64,000 nucleotides of DNA, taken from positions 186,001 to 250,000 of the forward strand of contig JBFOME010000021.1 in NCBI GenBank assembly GCA_040830705.1. The letters run 5' to 3'. The position numbers and the translations under genes were made by a program. The notes beneath the pieces were generated by a model. That model was given only the letters and a program-made list of their open reading frames with translations, did not search any database and was not told the DNA's origin. Position 1 is the first letter of the stretch. Every line of letters starts with the position of its first letter. Positions 51,775-59,857 of the stretch are shown here, piece after piece. The DNA is from Ruegeria_C sp040830705. GTDB lineage: Bacteria > Pseudomonadota > Alphaproteobacteria > Rhodobacterales > Rhodobacteraceae.

Positions 51775-52353
51775 TCAGCGTCGATGCTCCACTAGGCTGG
51801 CTTGCTTTGCAGCCGACAGAACACGATAGACTGATCTCTCGGATAGCCCAAGGCGCTGGGCGACCGCTGTTTTGCTCAGTCCCTGACTTGAAAGCTGCAA
51901 TATGTCCGGGGCCTTCATCCTAGCCGTCGGTTTGCGCCCCTTGTACCGGCCTTCGGCCTTAGCCTTGGCGATGCCCTCACGCTGCCTTTCAAGCATCATT
52001 TCCCTCTCAAACTGAGCAACCGAACCGAGGACATTCAACATCAGCTTCCCGGTCGCATTGGACGTATCCAATCCAAGGTCGAGAACCCTCAGCCCGACTT
52101 TCTTGACCTCCAATCCCTCTATGATCTCACCCAGATGCTTCACTGAGCGAGCCAAACGGTCCAACTTAGTGACCACTAAAGTGTCGCCTTCCCGGCAATA
52201 GCTGAGAGCCTCCTTGAGCGCCTCTCTGGTGGCCACAGAGCTGACTTGCTCCGCATACAGCCGTTCACAGCCATTGGCCCTCAATGACTCTCTCTGGGCC
52301 TCCAGACCCGCTCTTTGTTCCAGGGTCGATGTCCTGGCGTATCCAATCAACAT
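51775..52353 (-). CDS. Serine recombinase (resolvase/invertase family)
   Basis: A 192-residue serine recombinase. MLIGYARTSTLEQRAGLEAQ carries the catalytic Ser; LVVTKLDRLARSVKHL, LGSVAQFEREMMLERQREGIAKAKAEGRYKGRKP and a C-terminal helix-turn-helix (LSKTAVAQRLGLSERSVYRVL) complete the resolvase layout. ATG 52353 is preferred, 9 bases after AAGGAG, over one 24 bases upstream. It may resolve multimers of a circular island form or have entered with a former transposon; no Tn3-type inverted repeats were seen near it. Confidence 0.92.
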   Translation of the reverse strand: MLIGYARTSTLEQRAGLEAQRESLRANGCERLYAEQVSSVATREALKEALSYCREGDTLVVTKLDRLARSVKHLGEIIEGLEVKKVGLRVLDLGLDTSNATGKLMLNVLGSVAQFEREMMLERQREGIAKAKAEGRYKGRKPTARMKAPDILQLSSQGLSKTAVAQRLGLSERSVYRVLSAAKQASLVEHRR

Positions 52354-52899
52354 GGCGATGATCTCCTTGTCTGCCACTAGGTTCTAAGGAGTCGTGGCAA
52401 TGTGACTGCCAAAAGTGGGAACGGACTCCATAGTCAGGCATTTCCGCCGCCCTGTGAGACTGACACTGAGGCAAGGTCTATTGTCAGACCAAGCGCTGCG
52501 CGTACCTATCTAATAGACAATAATTCCGAAGGGTCGGGTGATGATGATTTCGAGTTCCAAAAAGTTGGTGCTATATTATTGTTATTATTTGGAAATTGAT
52601 CAATTGGCTCACATTGATCTGTGCAAGTACAGACGATCTTAGGTACTTTCAGAAGCCGCTTCCAGGCAACAATACAGCCACAATCGTTCCATTAAGCATC
52701 CTGTTAACGGTCTGGGCAGCCGTGGCATATGTAGCGAGCATATGCTAACGCCCCCGATATATGGTGTGAAATAGAACATCTACGCATGCATGGCTCCAGC
52801 TATCGATAGCGTTCCGCCACGTCTCAGCTAGAAATTCTTGTGGCAAGCGACTATATTAAAAGGGTCAGTTACAGCTTTTCGTTGCCTATTTGGTGGATT
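52354..52899. other. AT-rich intergenic region, no gene recognised
   Basis: About 545 bp between divergent resolvase and binding-protein genes. It is clearly AT-rich, especially 52540-52620, with one loose inverted repeat (TTCCAAA ... TTTGGAA) there. I see no convincing protein or RNA gene. Promoters for the two divergent genes should lie here, but none is clear enough to mark. Confidence 0.5.
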
Positions 52900-53847
52900 A
52901 TGATCAATTCTAAGCTTCTCAGGGTTCTTTCGACTGGAATTTCTTTGGCTCTTGTCCCGGGCTTGGCAACAGCCGAAAACCTTTCGATAAACATTGGCTA
53001 TTCGCTGAGTCAAAATGATCCGGTTTACAGGGACCTTCTCAGGAAGTGGGCTTCAGAAGTCAATGCTGCGACGAGCGACAGCGTTAGCGTTGCGCTTGTA
53101 CCAGTGGACGAGAATAAATTGATTGATTTTGCTAACGCTGGAAGCGAGAGAGGTGCATTCTACACGCCACGCCCAGAAGAGTCTTCGGGATATGAAGCAT
53201 TGGCAGCGCTTTTGGCAAATCGCTCGGCATCCAACATGTCGTCTTTGACAGAGCTTATATGGGATTCGATTCAGTCAGACCCTGAAGCGGCGGCGCTTTA
53301 TGAAGGTGCGCAACCTGTAGGCGCTGCCGTTTACGCTTCCGAAGCAGTAGCAGAGATAACAGCGCTAGATTTCGATCCAGAAAGCCAGTTTTCAGAACTC
53401 GGAATCGTTTCTATCGGGTCTTTTCGACCAACGGTAAATGCCGAATCGCACATAGTTGTCGGCACAGAGTCTATGCTACAGGAGTTTCAGATAGACGCGT
53501 TGATTGAAGGTCAAACAGTAGATGTAAGGGCCTATCCGGGCATCGACGTGGAGAACTTAGGATCAAGGGCGGGTGTTTTTCTTATTTCGGATGAAACCTG
53601 GGAAGCATTAGGCGCAGAAGACAGAAGTGCTTTGCAAGAAACAACAATGAAAAGTGTTTATCGAAGCCTTGGGCTGATGGACTGGCAGGATGAAAACTCT
53701 AGCCTAAGGTTTAATGAAGCTCAGGCCGGGCCTATCAATCCAGCGCTGACTGACGAGGTGAACAGCGCACTTACTCAAAGATCACGCTCAATTCGACAGC
53801 AATTGGAGAGATCGGGTTTGACACCCGAGGCAGCGAAGGTGCAATAG
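52900..53847 (+). CDS. Orphan TRAP-type (DctP-like) solute-binding protein
   Basis: A 315-residue secreted protein starting at ATG 52900 (GGTGG upstream) with signal peptide LLRVLSTGISLALVPGLATA. The mature part opens with SINIGYSLSQNDPVYRDLLRKWASEVN and ends with FLISDETWEALGAEDRSALQETT, both typical for DctP folds. It is divergent from standard DctP elsewhere: the central region is acidic and lacks the usual ligand Arg pattern. No TRAP permease genes are near, so it may bind a ligand for sensing or have lost its partner genes. Confidence 0.6.
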   Translation: MINSKLLRVLSTGISLALVPGLATAENLSINIGYSLSQNDPVYRDLLRKWASEVNAATSDSVSVALVPVDENKLIDFANAGSERGAFYTPRPEESSGYEALAALLANRSASNMSSLTELIWDSIQSDPEAAALYEGAQPVGAAVYASEAVAEITALDFDPESQFSELGIVSIGSFRPTVNAESHIVVGTESMLQEFQIDALIEGQTVDVRAYPGIDVENLGSRAGVFLISDETWEALGAEDRSALQETTMKSVYRSLGLMDWQDENSSLRFNEAQAGPINPALTDEVNSALTQRSRSIRQQLERSGLTPEAAKVQ

Positions 53848-54140
53848 GTTCGGAAAGCGTTGGATCGCTCGAACATCATTTTAGTTGACCGGCAAGTCTT
53901 AGTAAGGTCTGAGCGTGTTATTGGCCGATTGAGAACTCATGCAGCGCCAAGCATAGCTTTTCGTCTTGATTAAGCTAGATCAAGTTAGATAGGCACTAAC
54001 CCAAGTGCGAACTCAAACAAGCACGGCGAGCGCCGGATCAAATCTCGCGAGTGCCCGATACTCACAGATACAATTCCAGTCTCTTTCAAGTAGCGTGATT
54101 GAAGGGTCCTTGCCTGCAGTTGATACCTACCGTGCAGTTA
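53848..54140. other. Intergenic region, nothing recognised
   Basis: About 290 bp between convergent binding-protein and patatin-like genes. No reading frame, RNA or clear terminator stands out on either strand. Confidence 0.5.
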
Positions 54141-56525
54141 CTACAAGTTCGCTATTTTCAGAATGACTTTCCTAATAGTGACTTCTGGGTCTGTGCAATC
54201 ACGAAATCTGCGGGCACTAAGCAGATCGCCAACATAGGTTTGTGATAAATACCACGTTAGCGGGACGTCACCGCCACGATCTGTACTGCAAAGCTTGACA
54301 TGGAAAAACCCCTCGTCGTCTAATAACGGATTTTCATCCAAATGTTCCCCCATGTGACCGATAAAGTCTTCGAGTTCGATGTACTGGTGCGCCGACATCG
54401 TGCTGAGAAATGTCGAAACAGGCGTAGTCGGGGATGAAAGGTTCGCCGGTGAGGGCACCATATCCTTTACATAACTGCGAGATACACTATTTGGAAACTG
54501 ATCAATCAAAGGGTCATTTGTAATCTGAATCACAATTGGGACCGGTGTCGCCTTAATGCCTAAATTATCCCATGCCCTCATTGTTGCTTCAAAGATATTG
54601 AAGGTCGATCTCGCGCCCAGGTTTTCAAAATAGCCGCCATCGACAAGATGACCCCAAAGAACAGATTGATCATCTCCATTTCTGAAATTGCATTTCTCGA
54701 CGTGCCAATCGCTCAGAGCTTCACTGGAATTACTATTACCTCCCTCACAGGATTGGTAGAGTGGATACGCAGTAGAGATAATCGGAAACAGAGCGGAAAT
54801 TCCTGCCGCCTCAATAAGATTCAGATTCATTTCGCTGATATCATTTTGTACAAAATGAAAGTCAAAATCGCTTGGCTTTAGTGACACGTTGCTCAAAATA
54901 AATCTTCGACCCAATTCTACAACCGTTGTATTGAAGAGAAGAATTGGGCCTACTTTTATGCCACCCGGCGCAAATCCATCCAGCGGTCTACCAAATTCAG
55001 AGCCGATCAAATTCCTCTCCCAATGATGCTGCCAAACATCAAAAAGCAGTTCGGTACGGTTACCAGTCGACCCGAAAGGAACCGGGTCTCGAAAGAAAGC
55101 CGCACTCAATATTGGGGAAAGTGAGTCAGAATTAAAGAAGGCCTCAAGGCATTCGCTAACCGTTCTTTCCGATACATCAGATGTGCCCCGGTCATTTGCC
55201 CTACAGTTTCGGGTCGCTGAAACCAGCAAATCTGAATCAAAACGAATTGCTGCGAAGTAGCTCGCCAGCCCGATTGATCCACCGGAAACACCAGAAGCGG
55301 ACCATATGTGCTTAGCAAACTTGGGGTCCAATTCGGAAAACTGATTCAATACTGAAGCGGTCCAAATGGCTGCTCGAAGTCCACCGCCGGACGCAGAGAT
55401 GAAAACCAATGGCACTTTGTCATTCTCATCCAAGTCGTCTATTCCGGTTGGGTAGCGCTCATTCATCCAGCCTTCTAGGTGTGCCTCGATCTCTCTTCTC
55501 GGGTTGCTCAATGTTGCGCCTTGCTGATCGGCACCCCCCTTTTTAGTGTTTTCCGGAGCGCTTTGGGCCGTCCAAAATGTAAATACGACTACTATTGCGG
55601 CAATGATTGACCAAATCTGTGGAGACTGAACTATTCCCACATAACCACCCTCGATTTCATCCTGCTCAGCTTCTTGTTCTGCCTCCTGAATTTGGTTGGG
55701 CTTCTTTCCAACTTCCCTTTCGCCGTCACCTCCTTCTTTTCTTTGAGAGAAAAACTTCTTGGACCAAGAAACAAAGGAACTCCGGTATTCTTTAGGAATG
55801 ATGAGCAGTAGGTTGGAGATACCGGAGATGATGCCGATCCAAACGGCCAAAGCTAGCGAAAAGAAGAAGAACACCGGCAGCGGGTAAATAGTGGTAATCG
55901 ACGGATAAATGCTCCATACTACGGCTACTAAAACAGAAATGTAGAAGAAAACAATGTACTTGCGATTTCTCCTATTACTCCAGCGATGCCACTCCAGCGC
56001 CGTCACGTTGTGATCACAAGCCCTCATAAACGCCTTTTGGCTGATCAATAGCAAGACGAAGGAAACTGCGCAGGCGCTGTAAAAGAAAATCTTTAGCGTG
56101 GCTATTTCAATTGGTGCACCTGGATCGAGAGAAGCTTTCATTGCGACACCACGAATTGCGAGACCACTAGAAAATATTGGTATTATTGTTGCGAGAACAT
56201 ATATCGTTCTAATGCACTCTAGCAGATGCGGCCCGATGATCTTGCGAGGGATTGTGATTGCAGTGTGCCACATCCAAAAAAATCCGGATACGGTCCAGAC
56301 TGACAGTCCTAATGCTGACCAAAAGTACCACCACAACCTATCAGTGTTCGTAAAGACACTTGCGACGATGGTGTCCCTCACGAGCCCGAGATTTAGCAAT
56401 ACGCCACCGCCGATGTTAATAATTGGTACGGCTAGGATACCCAATATCCAAGCCAAATATAGAATGCTCAGTACAATGTCAGAAAGTCCAATTGCTGCTG
56501 ATATTCGTTTGGTTAGGTCAATCAT
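54141..56525 (-). CDS. Membrane-anchored patatin-like phospholipase
   Basis: A 794-residue protein. The first 330 residues contain about seven hydrophobic helices (for example IVLSILYLAWILGILAVPII, PLPVFFFFSLALAVWIGIIS, IWSIIAAIVVVFTFWTA) with a Glu-rich cytoplasmic linker near residue 280. From residue 370 a patatin-type lipase domain follows: oxyanion glycine loop VFISASGGGLRAAIWTASVL, nucleophile elbow ASGVSGGSIGLASYFAA (Ser of GVSGGS) and the catalytic Asp in LVDGGYFENLG. It is the last island gene, near the right att site. Patatin lipases are known effectors of anti-phage systems, but no sensor gene is visible beside it. Confidence 0.8.
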   Translation of the reverse strand: MIDLTKRISAAIGLSDIVLSILYLAWILGILAVPIINIGGGVLLNLGLVRDTIVASVFTNTDRLWWYFWSALGLSVWTVSGFFWMWHTAITIPRKIIGPHLLECIRTIYVLATIIPIFSSGLAIRGVAMKASLDPGAPIEIATLKIFFYSACAVSFVLLLISQKAFMRACDHNVTALEWHRWSNRRNRKYIVFFYISVLVAVVWSIYPSITTIYPLPVFFFFSLALAVWIGIISGISNLLLIIPKEYRSSFVSWSKKFFSQRKEGGDGEREVGKKPNQIQEAEQEAEQDEIEGGYVGIVQSPQIWSIIAAIVVVFTFWTAQSAPENTKKGGADQQGATLSNPRREIEAHLEGWMNERYPTGIDDLDENDKVPLVFISASGGGLRAAIWTASVLNQFSELDPKFAKHIWSASGVSGGSIGLASYFAAIRFDSDLLVSATRNCRANDRGTSDVSERTVSECLEAFFNSDSLSPILSAAFFRDPVPFGSTGNRTELLFDVWQHHWERNLIGSEFGRPLDGFAPGGIKVGPILLFNTTVVELGRRFILSNVSLKPSDFDFHFVQNDISEMNLNLIEAAGISALFPIISTAYPLYQSCEGGNSNSSEALSDWHVEKCNFRNGDDQSVLWGHLVDGGYFENLGARSTFNIFEATMRAWDNLGIKATPVPIVIQITNDPLIDQFPNSVSRSYVKDMVPSPANLSSPTTPVSTFLSTMSAHQYIELEDFIGHMGEHLDENPLLDDEGFFHVKLCSTDRGGDVPLTWYLSQTYVGDLLSARRFRDCTDPEVTIRKVILKIANL

Positions 56526-56760
56526 CCTACTGAAAACCTGCTAGAAATAATATTGGGACAATTCTTAGTATTCTGTCACGAATTGCGATACTTTGAAAGG
56601 AGTAACCCGTGTGCCTCGACCCAGTCACCCACCCCTGTCGCGGTACTGACCTACTGGGGACTATCTGACGCCTTTTCAGAGAACCTTGGCAATAGTTGTG
56701 CTCTATGTGTGCTCAGAGTCTAACCTGACATAGGATTTCATCTGATCAGCTCGTCAACTT

Positions 56761-56781
56761 AGGTCCACATTAAGGTCCACA
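56761..56781 (+). repeat. Candidate integrase arm-type sites, right pair
   Basis: Two direct copies of AGGTCCACA start 12 bp apart (56761 and 56773), 60 bp inside the right att core. Same sequence, step and orientation as the left pair. Confidence 0.75.
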
Positions 56782-56840
56782 TTGCGAAATTGACGAGTCA
56801 CAAGTATCTGATATAACTGACTAAAATTCTCTCGCTGGCG

Positions 56841-56856
56841 CCTCTCCTGGGCACCA
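56841..56856 (+). repeat. att core repeat, right
   Basis: CCTCTCCTGGGCACCA duplicates the end of tRNA-Leu (47597-47612). The remainder of the tRNA is absent here, as expected for the distal end of a tRNA-targeted island. Confidence 0.92.
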
Positions 56857-57073
56857 TTCTCCCAGTAGATTTAATTATAAATCAACTACTTATGCGCCTT
56901 GGGAGGCTTTTCGCCGTCCCCGATCCACCCTTGTAGCACCAGCAACTGCCCCCTTTACGGGTTTCTTTGTGCCTCCAAAGTCGCCTAACATGCTACTTAT
57001 TACATTTTAGCTCGGCTCCGGCGAACCCCCATTTCGTGGGAGCTTGAAGGCATTTTGAGAACGGCGGGGATCG

Positions 57074-58861
57074 ATGGTGTTTAGGCGGGTGTTGGCACTA
57101 TTCATACTGGCTTGCTCTTTGGCAGTACCCAGCTTTGCCGAAGTTCGGGCAGCTTTTGTTGTGGGCAACTCGAGCTACGAACTCGCGCCTGAACTAGAGA
57201 ACCCTCGCAATGACGCGCGCCTTGTCGCAAGTACTTTGGAAAGATTGGGATTCAAAGTTGATCTGCACTTTGATCTAACCCGTGACGATTTTTCCGATAG
57301 ATTCTCCCAATTTCTCAAAGAGAACCAAGACGCAGATGTAACCTTCTTCTACTACGCTGGTCATGGGATGCAATTCGAGGGAAAGAACTATCTACTTGGG
57401 ACTGATGCCTCGTTGCGAACCGAGCTTGACGTTGCGAGTGAAACAGTCGCATTGGACAAGGTGGTAGAGCTACTAGAGAAGCGCTCGAAGGCGGCGCTTG
57501 TGTTCATTGATGCGTGCAGAGACAACCCGCTTGCGGACGATTTCTACAGGAGGAATTTTTCGGCGACGCGGGCCTTGGCAACAAGGGGGTTGGCCGTAGT
57601 TAACCGTGCCTACGAAGGGGCAATGCTGGTGTTCGCCGCTTCTCCTGGCCAGGTGGCCTATGACGGGACAAGCGGAAATTCACCTTTCACTGCTGCCCTT
57701 GCCAAACATCTTCCTACCGAAAATATCGAGGTACTCACACTAATGAAACGTGTGATCCGAGATACTAAGTCGAACACACGCGGACAACAGACGCCGATAG
57801 TTCTTAACGACCTGACCCGAGAGATCTTTCTTCGGGAAGCAGCCCTGCGATCCCAAGAAATCGAGCCGTCTAAATTAGAGGATGAGCGATTTGAGGCCGC
57901 AAAGGAGATGGCCACAACTCATGGATGGGCGCGCTATTTCGAACTTCACCCCAACGGCAGGAACCATCAAGCCGCACTTCGACTAGAGCACGATGTTCTG
58001 CTGAGAGAGGTAGCGAGGCTGTCGGCAGGCTGGCACTTTATTGCTCCCAATGTGAGTGTAACAAGTGGACTTGCACAGCAGTTTGAGACCATGTTGGGGC
58101 TCACACAAAATGATGCGCTTGCGGTCCAGATTCAGCTTCGAAGAGCAGGGCTTTACAATGGCTCTTTGGATGCGTCTTTTGGGCCTGCCACCCGTAGTGG
58201 AATCCGAAAATTTCAGTCAAACCGAGGGCTGTTTGAAACGGGCGTAGCAGATAGACCGACCCTAGAAGCACTCGACGTCCGGATGCCCCGTATTTCTAAC
58301 CAGCCCGTTTTTTCGAGCTTTACTGCCCAAAGGTACGATCCAGAGCTCGCAGCAGCATTGAGGTTCGAACCCAGGTTAATTCAAACGCTCGAAAAACTGG
58401 CTGGCCAACGCTTGATATACGGCTATCGAGAGGATCGCCTCTATGTGGCAACGACATCTCGACTCGGATTTGGGTGGTTTGCATTTGATCAGAGTGAAGG
58501 CATGCATTTGGTCGCCATCGACTCAGCTGACGAAAATAGATACGTGTACGACTTGGTCAGGCGTGACAGAGCTTTCTGGCGATCCAGCCGCGAGCGAGAC
58601 AAGTTCTTTGGGCCACATATTGGGCTGCAACAATCCCGCAACGCACGGGAACCTAGCGGTGGTTGGACTTGGGTAACGCAACCGGATACCGGGTTCCGAC
58701 ATTGGGACCGAGGCGAGCCCAACAATCACAATGGAAATGAAGACTTTGTAGCCCTAGTCATTCCGTCATCTATGGAGGGCGGAAGAGTTGACTTGCAATC
58801 TGGTGCACGCTGGAACGACATGACGGCTTCCGGAATGGGTTTCGTTGTCGAAGTCGAGTGA
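57074..58861 (+). CDS. Secreted caspase-like / peptidoglycan-binding / C-type lectin fusion
   Basis: A 595-residue secreted protein with signal peptide VLALFILACSLAVPSFA. Residues 24-250 form a caspase-like peptidase (C14) with catalytic His97 in YYAGHGMQ and Cys148 in VFIDACRDNP. A helical spacer follows; residues about 345-402 form a peptidoglycan-binding-1 domain (QIQLRRAGLYNGSLDASFGPATRSGIRKFQ). The C-terminal region (about 455-595) reads as a C-type-lectin fold: GGWTWV, FRHWDRGEPNNHNGNEDF with an EPN sugar motif (548-550) and WND (580-582), then FVVEVE; the usual disulfide cysteines are absent. It lies just outside the right att site. Its codon use is more AT-rich than the host core. Confidence 0.82.
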   Translation: MVFRRVLALFILACSLAVPSFAEVRAAFVVGNSSYELAPELENPRNDARLVASTLERLGFKVDLHFDLTRDDFSDRFSQFLKENQDADVTFFYYAGHGMQFEGKNYLLGTDASLRTELDVASETVALDKVVELLEKRSKAALVFIDACRDNPLADDFYRRNFSATRALATRGLAVVNRAYEGAMLVFAASPGQVAYDGTSGNSPFTAALAKHLPTENIEVLTLMKRVIRDTKSNTRGQQTPIVLNDLTREIFLREAALRSQEIEPSKLEDERFEAAKEMATTHGWARYFELHPNGRNHQAALRLEHDVLLREVARLSAGWHFIAPNVSVTSGLAQQFETMLGLTQNDALAVQIQLRRAGLYNGSLDASFGPATRSGIRKFQSNRGLFETGVADRPTLEALDVRMPRISNQPVFSSFTAQRYDPELAAALRFEPRLIQTLEKLAGQRLIYGYREDRLYVATTSRLGFGWFAFDQSEGMHLVAIDSADENRYVYDLVRRDRAFWRSSRERDKFFGPHIGLQQSRNAREPSGGWTWVTQPDTGFRHWDRGEPNNHNGNEDFVALVIPSSMEGGRVDLQSGARWNDMTASGMGFVVEVE

Positions 58862-59260
58862 CAACAAGTGTCAATCATCGAATTCAGTAAGCGCCGTTTG
58901 CTTGCACTTCACTTCTGCCCCATGCCACTTTCAACAGCGGGTCATTCGGGAACGAGCGGATATCGAACCACTTGAAGCATGTCCCGTCCGAGTTCCGCTT
59001 GTCGCCCACGCGAGTGCAACTGCCATTTGTCCCCTGACGGATCAGAGCGGCTCTAAACGCCTCTAGTCAGATAATCCACAAGTTTACAGCGGCAATCCAT
59101 CAACATCCACGTGGCTAAAGAACATCCAGTCTCCATAGCCGTTCGCCTTTTGCTCAAGGCTGAGCAGAACCCCAAGAACGACTAGACCTCGCGCCGCGCG
59201 CAACAGACACGGGGCCTACTGTCAGCGCTTGCTCAAGTGCGGCCAATAGTGCCCCTTGTT
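58862..59260. other. Intergenic region with a possible gene remnant
   Basis: About 400 bp. On the minus strand, 59084-59202 carries an open stretch ending LEQKANGYGDWMFFSHVDVDGLPL before a TAA, with a TAG a little upstream; it reads like the tail of a decayed protein but I recognise no family. Nothing else convincing on either strand. Confidence 0.3.
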
Positions 59261-59596
59261 TTAAGTGTCCTTGGTCAATGGGATGGATATTGCGGATGAT
59301 ATGACCGTAACAAGCGAAATTGCGGAGATACATCCGGGTGTTGTCCCACCCTGTGCACCAAGTAGGTCTAGATCGGATACCTCAGCTTGAGCGGGCGCAG
59401 CGGGAATATGGAGGTGCTTTGTGTCTGCGGTGTCCCGCACAACTTTGAAAGTCACACCCTCCGGTAGCGTACCAAAAACTTCTTCAAGTGCTGATGTGGC
59501 ATCGCTGTCCAGGCGAGCACTGAAATCTTTATCATTCCAAGCGCGTTCGTAGAGTGCTGCAAGCTTGGCGGTGTTGTCTGAAGTATCGAAATCCAT
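59261..59596 (-). CDS. NHLP-leader RiPP precursor peptide A
   Basis: A 111-residue peptide. Residues 8-70 match the nitrile hydratase alpha-subunit-like leader: AKLAALYERAWNDKDFSARL, DATSALEEVFGTLPEGVTFKVV and TKHLHIPAAP. The leader ends AEVSDLDLLGAQGG with Gly-Gly at 83-84, followed by a 27-residue core TTPGCISAISLVTVIS-type sequence rich in Ser, Thr, Val and Ile with one Cys (89) and a polar tail. This is the layout of NHLP (proteusin-type) ribosomal peptide precursors. ATG 59596 has AGGAG and GGAAG upstream; a longer frame reaches 59797. It faces away from precursor B; no modifying enzyme or transporter is in the window. Confidence 0.88.
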   Translation of the reverse strand: MDFDTSDNTAKLAALYERAWNDKDFSARLDSDATSALEEVFGTLPEGVTFKVVRDTADTKHLHIPAAPAQAEVSDLDLLGAQGGTTPGCISAISLVTVISSAISIPLTKDT

Positions 59597-59857
59597 GGCT
59601 TCCGGGCTCCTATTTCGCAATGAGTTGTGACGCCCCGTTCTTGGCGACCTTGCACCATGAAGTAGGAAGGCAAACTGCAGCGATAATTTCGGAAACATTA
59701 AGAGCAACTCATCTGGCGACATGAACAGATGCCAACGTCCAATCCCACCAATCTGGGAGACGATTGCGGCCATTTGAGCCATCTTAAGCCACCCCACACC
59801 ATCTCCTTAAACTGAATTCCCACGTTCCTTCCAAAGCATGTTGAAAGGAGGAACGTC

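Larger units (their letters stand above)
47597..56856. mobile_element. Integrated genomic island at tRNA-Leu, about 9.2 kb
   Basis: The island lies between the tRNA-Leu 3' end (47597-47612) and a second copy of the same 16 bases at 56841-56856. It starts with a tyrosine integrase in the standard position beside the tRNA, and its genes use more A+T than the flanking 60%-plus-looking GC genes. Cargo: a family-A-polymerase-like protein, HNH endonuclease, serine recombinase, TRAP-type binding protein and a patatin-like membrane lipase. No conjugation, capsid or obvious replication-initiator gene is visible, so it is a small integrative element or the remains of one. The insertion preserves an intact tRNA. 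Confidence 0.88.
56526..57073. other. Right island border region
   Basis: About 550 bp with the right arm-site pair (56761-56781), the right att core (56841-56856) and, just beyond it, an AT-rich imperfect inverted repeat around 56864-56890. No protein-coding frame is convincing. The promoter of the caspase-like gene should lie toward the end. Confidence 0.6.

Noticed and set aside
51775..52353. Complete Tn3-type transposon around the serine recombinase
   Set aside because: No tnpA and no 38-bp-type terminal inverted repeats were seen near the recombinase gene.
57074..58861. Diversity-generating retroelement target
   Set aside because: The lectin-like C-terminus invites the idea, but no reverse transcriptase, template repeat or IMH-like element is seen within the window.
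58845..59066. A small frame after the caspase-lectin gene
   Set aside because: Overlaps the end of the preceding gene, has no Shine-Dalgarno and a Cys/Ser-rich composition without motif.
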